A stretch of DNA of 64,000 nt from an uncultured Bellilinea sp. Its GTDB lineage: Bacteria > Chloroflexota > Anaerolineae > Anaerolineales > Anaerolineaceae. Positions 60,501 through 64,000 of this stretch are shown here, one piece after another; within the stretch, counting starts at the first letter, position 1, and each line of letters starts with the position of its first letter. The notes beneath the pieces were generated by a model. The model was not told the origin of the DNA and did no database searches. It saw nothing but the letters and a program-made list of their open reading frames with translations. Location: positions 110,414 through 174,413 of the forward strand of contig CALHYE010000001.1 of the NCBI GenBank assembly GCA_938040735.1, written 5' to 3'. A program made the translations under genes and the position numbers.

Positions 60501-61487
60501 ATGGATCCATTTCTCTTGAGTGAACTTGATTTTATTCAACAGTTGCAAGGCAGGTTGGGTGGACTGGTCTCGATTTTTAATGGGGTCACTGTTTTGGGAA
60601 ATGAAGAGTTTTACTTGTTGATCATCCCGCTGCTCTACTGGTGCGTGGATGCCGGTTTGGGTTTGCGAATCGGGGTGATGCTGATTTTTAGTAATGTTTT
60701 CAATTCCGCTTTGAAGCTGGGATTTCATTCGCCGCGCCCTTACTGGGTAGACTCAGCGGTGCGGGCGTTTACCAGCGAAACCTCCTTTGGGATGCCTTCC
60801 GGCCATGCGCAAAACGCTTTCAGTTTATGGGGTTTAGCGGCCGTCCAGATCAAAAAAACCTGGTTCCGCTGGCTGGCGGTTTTGCTGATTTCGATGATCG
60901 GTTTTTCGCGGGTGTTGTTGGGGGTGCATTTTCCCAGCGATGTTTTAGTTGGCTGGGGAGTGGGCGGGCTTCTCCTGGTGGCATATCTCCAACTGGAAAA
61001 GCCGATTGTCCGCTGGTTCAACGATCTCAATCCCAGCCGGCAATTTACGGTGGCGCTGGCGAGTACATTGGTGATTTTGTTGAGCGGCTTTTTGGTCTTG
61101 TTGGGGGTGAGTCGCTGGTCACTGCCGCCGGAATGGGGGCAGACGGCGCTGCTGGCCCTCCCGCAAGATCCGATTAACCCTCTCACGCTGGCGCCCTTCT
61201 TTACGCTGGGCGGCACCTGGCTGGGTTTTCTCACTGGCGTAATTTTGATGCTGCGGAGCGGCGGATGGATGAATGTCAAAGGCAGCCCGCTCCAATTGAG
61301 CGCGCGTTATTTAATCGGAATTGCGGGAGTGCTGGTCCTGTACGCCGGTTTGGGCGCTCTATTCCCGCGTGAGCCGGAGATGGTTGGCTATGGTTTTCGT
61401 TTCTTGAGGTATACCCTGATCGGATTTTGGATTTCAGCCGCCGCTCCATTCTTGTTTTTACGCCTGAATCTGGCCAAGCGAGTTTGA
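60501..61487 (+). CDS. PAP2-family lipid phosphatase
   Basis: 328 residues with several membrane segments. The three PAP2 motifs are present: KLGFHSPRPYW (motif 1), PSGH (motif 2) and SRVLLGVHFPSD (motif 3). Motifs 1-3 fill residues about 75-155; a further multi-pass region follows, longer than a minimal PAP2 protein. Likely dephosphorylates a lipid pyrophosphate (such as undecaprenyl-PP) or phosphatidic acid. Confidence 0.92.
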   Translation: MDPFLLSELDFIQQLQGRLGGLVSIFNGVTVLGNEEFYLLIIPLLYWCVDAGLGLRIGVMLIFSNVFNSALKLGFHSPRPYWVDSAVRAFTSETSFGMPSGHAQNAFSLWGLAAVQIKKTWFRWLAVLLISMIGFSRVLLGVHFPSDVLVGWGVGGLLLVAYLQLEKPIVRWFNDLNPSRQFTVALASTLVILLSGFLVLLGVSRWSLPPEWGQTALLALPQDPINPLTLAPFFTLGGTWLGFLTGVILMLRSGGWMNVKGSPLQLSARYLIGIAGVLVLYAGLGALFPREPEMVGYGFRFLRYTLIGFWISAAAPFLFLRLNLAKRV

Positions 61488-61554
61488 AAAGGTCAGTGTT
61501 CCGGTTATAATTTTTGATGAATAAGGACTTTGTTGTTAATTTAAGGAGGCAACA

Positions 61555-61779
61555 ATGCGTCGTCTGGCAAGTTTTTTGGCAGGTTTGTTGATTGGCGGTT
61601 TGGTGGGCGGTACACTGGCGCTGCTTTTCGCTCCGGCATCGGGAAGACAACTTCAGCAGCAAATCAGTGAAACCCTTGACCGGCTGAGCGGAGAAGTGCG
61701 CACAGCCGCGGAACAACGCCGAAAAGAACTGGAAGAGGAATTGAATCGTCTGCGTCAGGGGCGGATTCAACTGGAATAA
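61555..61779 (+). CDS. YtxH-like small membrane protein
   Basis: 74 residues: a glycine-rich membrane segment with the YtxH pattern (FLAGLLIGGLVGGTLALLFAP, then SGR) followed by a charged coiled coil (35-72). Found widely in stress-linked operons; role unknown. AAGGAGG precedes the ATG. Confidence 0.85.
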   Translation: MRRLASFLAGLLIGGLVGGTLALLFAPASGRQLQQQISETLDRLSGEVRTAAEQRRKELEEELNRLRQGRIQLE

Positions 61780-61821
61780 CGCGAGATCGGGATAAGTACA
61801 TATTCAAAAATATCAAGGAAA

Positions 61822-61936
61822 GTGTCATTGCAAGTGAGCGTAGCGGGCGCGGCAATCTCCCGCAGAGCCCTTACGCAGGATTGGCAGGAGACCCCCCAGC
61901 CACGTCAAGTTTCCCTCTGGTCGGGGTGACATTGCC
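61822..61936. repeat. Degenerate intergenic repeat (GTCATTGC...GTGACATTGC type)
   Basis: Starts GTCATTGCAAGTGAGCGTAGCG and ends GGGGTGACATTGCC, with CAATCTCCC and AGGAGACC blocks inside. This resembles a widespread intergenic repeat family whose copies begin GTCATTGCGAG and end CGCAATGAC; here the ends are partly decayed. It has no coding capacity. Gap 61780-62024 holds only this and the terminator. Confidence 0.5.
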
Positions 61937-61980
61937 CTTATTTATGCCGAACTGAGGTGGAGTAGATAAAAAGAAAAATT

Positions 61981-62025
61981 AAACAAAAAAGGACTGCCGC
62001 AATTTTGGGCAGTCCTTTTTTGTTT
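61981..62025. terminator. Bidirectional intrinsic terminator
   Basis: A perfect 18-bp stem (61981-61998 / 62008-62025) with an A-run and a T-run, giving a good terminator in both directions. It overlaps the stop codon of the metalloprotease-like gene. Confidence 0.9.
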
Positions 62026-64000
62026 CACCGTTGCGCGCTGAAGGTGTAAGAAGCGGACTGGCGGGTGAAACGGGTTGTACCGCTGACCACCAGCACAACC
62101 GGTTCAGTGGGTTCAGCCAGTTCAACCGTGTGGCGCAAAGACCGGCTGGAATCGACCGACAGGTATTCTACCCGGGGATTCGAGCCGAGGTAGATCAATG
62201 AAAGGCGGAAAGTCTGCGGCAGACGGTTTTGGATGCGCACAAAACCGTTGGCTTGCCAGCCGCCGTCATCCGTTTCAAAGTCGGTGAAGTAGTCAATCGC
62301 CGGGATGGAAACATCGTCCAACAGCAGGCCCTCGCCGTTGACGGCGGCATCGGTAACATATTCAAAGCGCAGGAGGATTTTCTTGCCGGCAAAGCCGGAA
62401 AGGTCAACCACTTCGTTGATATAACGATTGGTTTTGCCGTTGTAGCCGCAGCCGTAACTGTTGCCGGAGGGATTTTCGGTGGTGCAGGCGGGGGTTGTCA
62501 GGATTTTCCAAGTCTTGCCGTTATCCTCTGAAACAACCAGATACAGGTAGTCGTAATCTTCTTCCAGGTCATACCAGGTTTGATAAGAGAGTTGAATGGG
62601 CGGGCTGATATTGGTAAAGTCAAACTCACGGGTCAGGGTCATGTTGGACTCATCGCCTTTGTTCGACCAGAAGGCATACTCTCCGGAATAAGCGCCGGTT
62701 GGCAAGACGCCCACTTCACTGCTGCCTTGAAATTCGAGGGTAAAGCTGCCCTGACAGTTGAAGCGGATATAATCGGCCCCGTATTGTTTAACGTTGCGGT
62801 ATTGGTTTCGCCCGTCGCAATCGGTGAGTACTTCGGTATCGCGGACGCTTGGGGCGCTACGGTATTGGGTGTAGGTAAACCGCCCATCGCCGATTTGCGG
62901 GTCGTTCAGGTAATTGGTCAAAGTCCAATCCACAAACACATCATCGGCCTGAATGAGTTGACCGCTGAGCGCATCCGTTTCGTTCAACTCGGTCAGCACA
63001 GTATCTATGCTGTCCAGGCCGTTATCGGGGTGAGCGACCAACGCTTTGGTTGCCTCTTCGCCAAATCTTTCCAGGAAGTAATTTACGAACAAGAAGGAAG
63101 CGCCGTAATACGGAGTGGTCGCGCTCGAGTCGGTCGGCCAATCGTTGAGTTGATGATCGGGATTGAGCGAGAAGATGTAATCAAATCCGCCGGGATCGTA
63201 CCCGTTGAGGAACGCCGCCAGTTCGGAAAAGCCTTCGTTGAGCCAGGTTTCTTCGTTGCGGTCGCGGTACCAGTGAATCATGTGCTGGAATTCATGCGCC
63301 AGCACACCGTAGGTGAATTCCTCTTCCAAACCGGCATTATCAGCGCTGAGGATGAACATTTCGTGGGCGTTGGAATACTGGTGCGCCAGTGGATGAACGG
63401 AATCGGCGGAGGAAAAGTAACCGGCAATGTTCCGGCCCGCGCCGCGGGTATAGAGAATAAACAAGCGCGGGTCGTTATCTACGCCGGGATTCCACTCCAT
63501 GCCGAAAAATTCGCGGTTCGTTGGCACGATTTGATCGTTGAAAGTTTCGGCCAGCCGGCGCAGAGCCGATTGATTGTAAGAAACGCCGTCCTCAATCCAG
63601 AAATAAGCGCTGTCGGTTACATAGCGCAGGACGGCCTCGACTTGAAAATTCTCGGTGGTATCCACATTGGTGACCCAAAATTTTTTGCGGTCGCCAACCT
63701 GATAGGGGCCGCTATACGATACGGTTTTGGGAATTTCACCTTTGCCGCCTAACCGCTGAGCCAACTCGCGGGGGTCGTTAACCGGCACCAGAGCCTGCTG
63801 CAGGCTGCGCAAGGTTTCATAAGCGCCGTCCCCGGCCGGCTGACCGGATGGGGCGGCAACCGGTGGGGGAGAGTCAATATCCGGCAGGGTGGGAATGATC
63901 TCGCGCCAGTCCTCGAAGGGTGGGGTGAATTGAAAGACGGGCGAATTGTCGGGGCTGTTCGATTCGGAATTAGAAATCAGGAAGCCTAAAACGCCGGTAA
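62025..64000 (-). CDS. Secreted M6-like metalloprotease / choice-of-anchor protein (5' end outside window)
   Basis: The frame is open from the window edge (64000) to TGA at 62025, at least 658 residues; the TTG at 63812 is an internal codon, not the start. The first visible residues contain a short hydrophobic stretch, then a Pro/Ser-rich spacer. A zincin site HEFQH is followed by a downstream NEGFSELAA Glu ligand block, as in immune inhibitor A-type (M6) and related gluzincins. The C-terminal half has a beta sandwich (LYLVVSEDNGKTWKI) like choice-of-anchor J domains. Probably an extracellular protease. Confidence 0.82.
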   Translation of the reverse strand, partial: TGVLGFLISNSESNSPDNSPVFQFTPPFEDWREIIPTLPDIDSPPPVAAPSGQPAGDGAYETLRSLQQALVPVNDPRELAQRLGGKGEIPKTVSYSGPYQVGDRKKFWVTNVDTTENFQVEAVLRYVTDSAYFWIEDGVSYNQSALRRLAETFNDQIVPTNREFFGMEWNPGVDNDPRLFILYTRGAGRNIAGYFSSADSVHPLAHQYSNAHEMFILSADNAGLEEEFTYGVLAHEFQHMIHWYRDRNEETWLNEGFSELAAFLNGYDPGGFDYIFSLNPDHQLNDWPTDSSATTPYYGASFLFVNYFLERFGEEATKALVAHPDNGLDSIDTVLTELNETDALSGQLIQADDVFVDWTLTNYLNDPQIGDGRFTYTQYRSAPSVRDTEVLTDCDGRNQYRNVKQYGADYIRFNCQGSFTLEFQGSSEVGVLPTGAYSGEYAFWSNKGDESNMTLTREFDFTNISPPIQLSYQTWYDLEEDYDYLYLVVSEDNGKTWKILTTPACTTENPSGNSYGCGYNGKTNRYINEVVDLSGFAGKKILLRFEYVTDAAVNGEGLLLDDVSIPAIDYFTDFETDDGGWQANGFVRIQNRLPQTFRLSLIYLGSNPRVEYLSVDSSRSLRHTVELAEPTEPVVLVVSGTTRFTRQSASYTFSAQR

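Noticed and set aside
62580..63752. 390-codon open frame on the plus strand inside the metalloprotease gene
   Set aside because: Antisense shadow: the minus-strand frame has a recognisable HExxH protease domain; the plus product matches nothing.
1..64000. tRNA, rRNA, insertion sequences, prophage or integrated element
   Set aside because: No tRNA- or rRNA-like sequence, transposase, integrase or phage gene was recognised in any gap or frame.

Overview
The window looks like chromosomal DNA from a member of the Chloroflexota, most likely class Anaerolineae. The pointers are many surface proteins with Thr/Pro-rich linkers, lipoprotein and sortase signals with no outer-membrane genes, a CIRCE-controlled groESL operon, NLPY-type PrmC, and families I associate with Anaerolineae. 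This is inferred from gene content; no rRNA or tRNA gene is present to confirm it.

Layout. (1) 1-11.7 kb, plus strand: a catabolic cluster of FdrA, a DUF1116 (YlbE-like) protein, a fused double cyclase/amidohydrolase, a three-subunit molybdenum hydroxylase (FAD, 2Fe-2S and Mo subunits), a membrane-anchored CoxG-like protein and an NCS2 nucleobase permease. It probably imports and oxidises an N-heterocycle and channels carbamoyl groups. (2) 11.8-13.8 kb: an NmrA-like reductase operon ending in a MoaD-like protein. (3) 13.8-17 kb: sortase, signal peptidase I and membrane/zinc-ribbon proteins, a surface-protein processing locus. (4) 17-23 kb: a BMP-type lipoprotein, an MFS carrier, trmD, and two paralogous TPR membrane proteins. 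(5) 23.1-27 kb: CIRCE-groES-groEL, a parvulin lipoprotein and a PT-linker protein. (6) 27-33 kb, minus strand: a macro-domain/TrmH/DUF711 operon, infC-rpmI-rplT with an ATT start for infC, and a small Rdx/SelW-like gene with an in-frame TGA (selenocysteine), followed by trpS and dtd. (7) 33-38 kb: a PglC-like sugar transferase, a lipoprotein, a HAD protein, a DUF389-like/SH3 fusion and a phosphohexomutase. (8) 46.2-38.0 kb, minus strand: a tightly packed eight-gene operon of mostly undescribed membrane proteins with a MutL-like ASKHA protein, a zinc-ribbon protein carrying repeated DWL motifs, and a final LPXTG protein. (9) 46.3-50.4 kb: a PIG-L deacetylase and a P-type ATPase behind a yybP-ykoY manganese riboswitch. 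(10) 50.5-56.3 kb: a NYN/OB-fold protein, prfA-prmC, small membrane proteins, a PfkB kinase and an M20 peptidase. (11) 56.3-64 kb: a GAF-PAS-adenylate cyclase, a transglutaminase membrane protein, a PAP2 phosphatase, a YtxH-like protein and a 5'-truncated M6-like metalloprotease.

The most notable observations are the hidden selenoprotein with a fitting SECIS hairpin (32.6-32.9 kb), the eight-gene DWL/ASKHA/LPXTG operon, the FdrA-DUF1116-double cyclase-Mo hydroxylase cluster with a degenerate first cyclase domain, and a recurring promoter layout in which a -10 box sits 6-8 nt before the start codon, suggesting many leaderless mRNAs.
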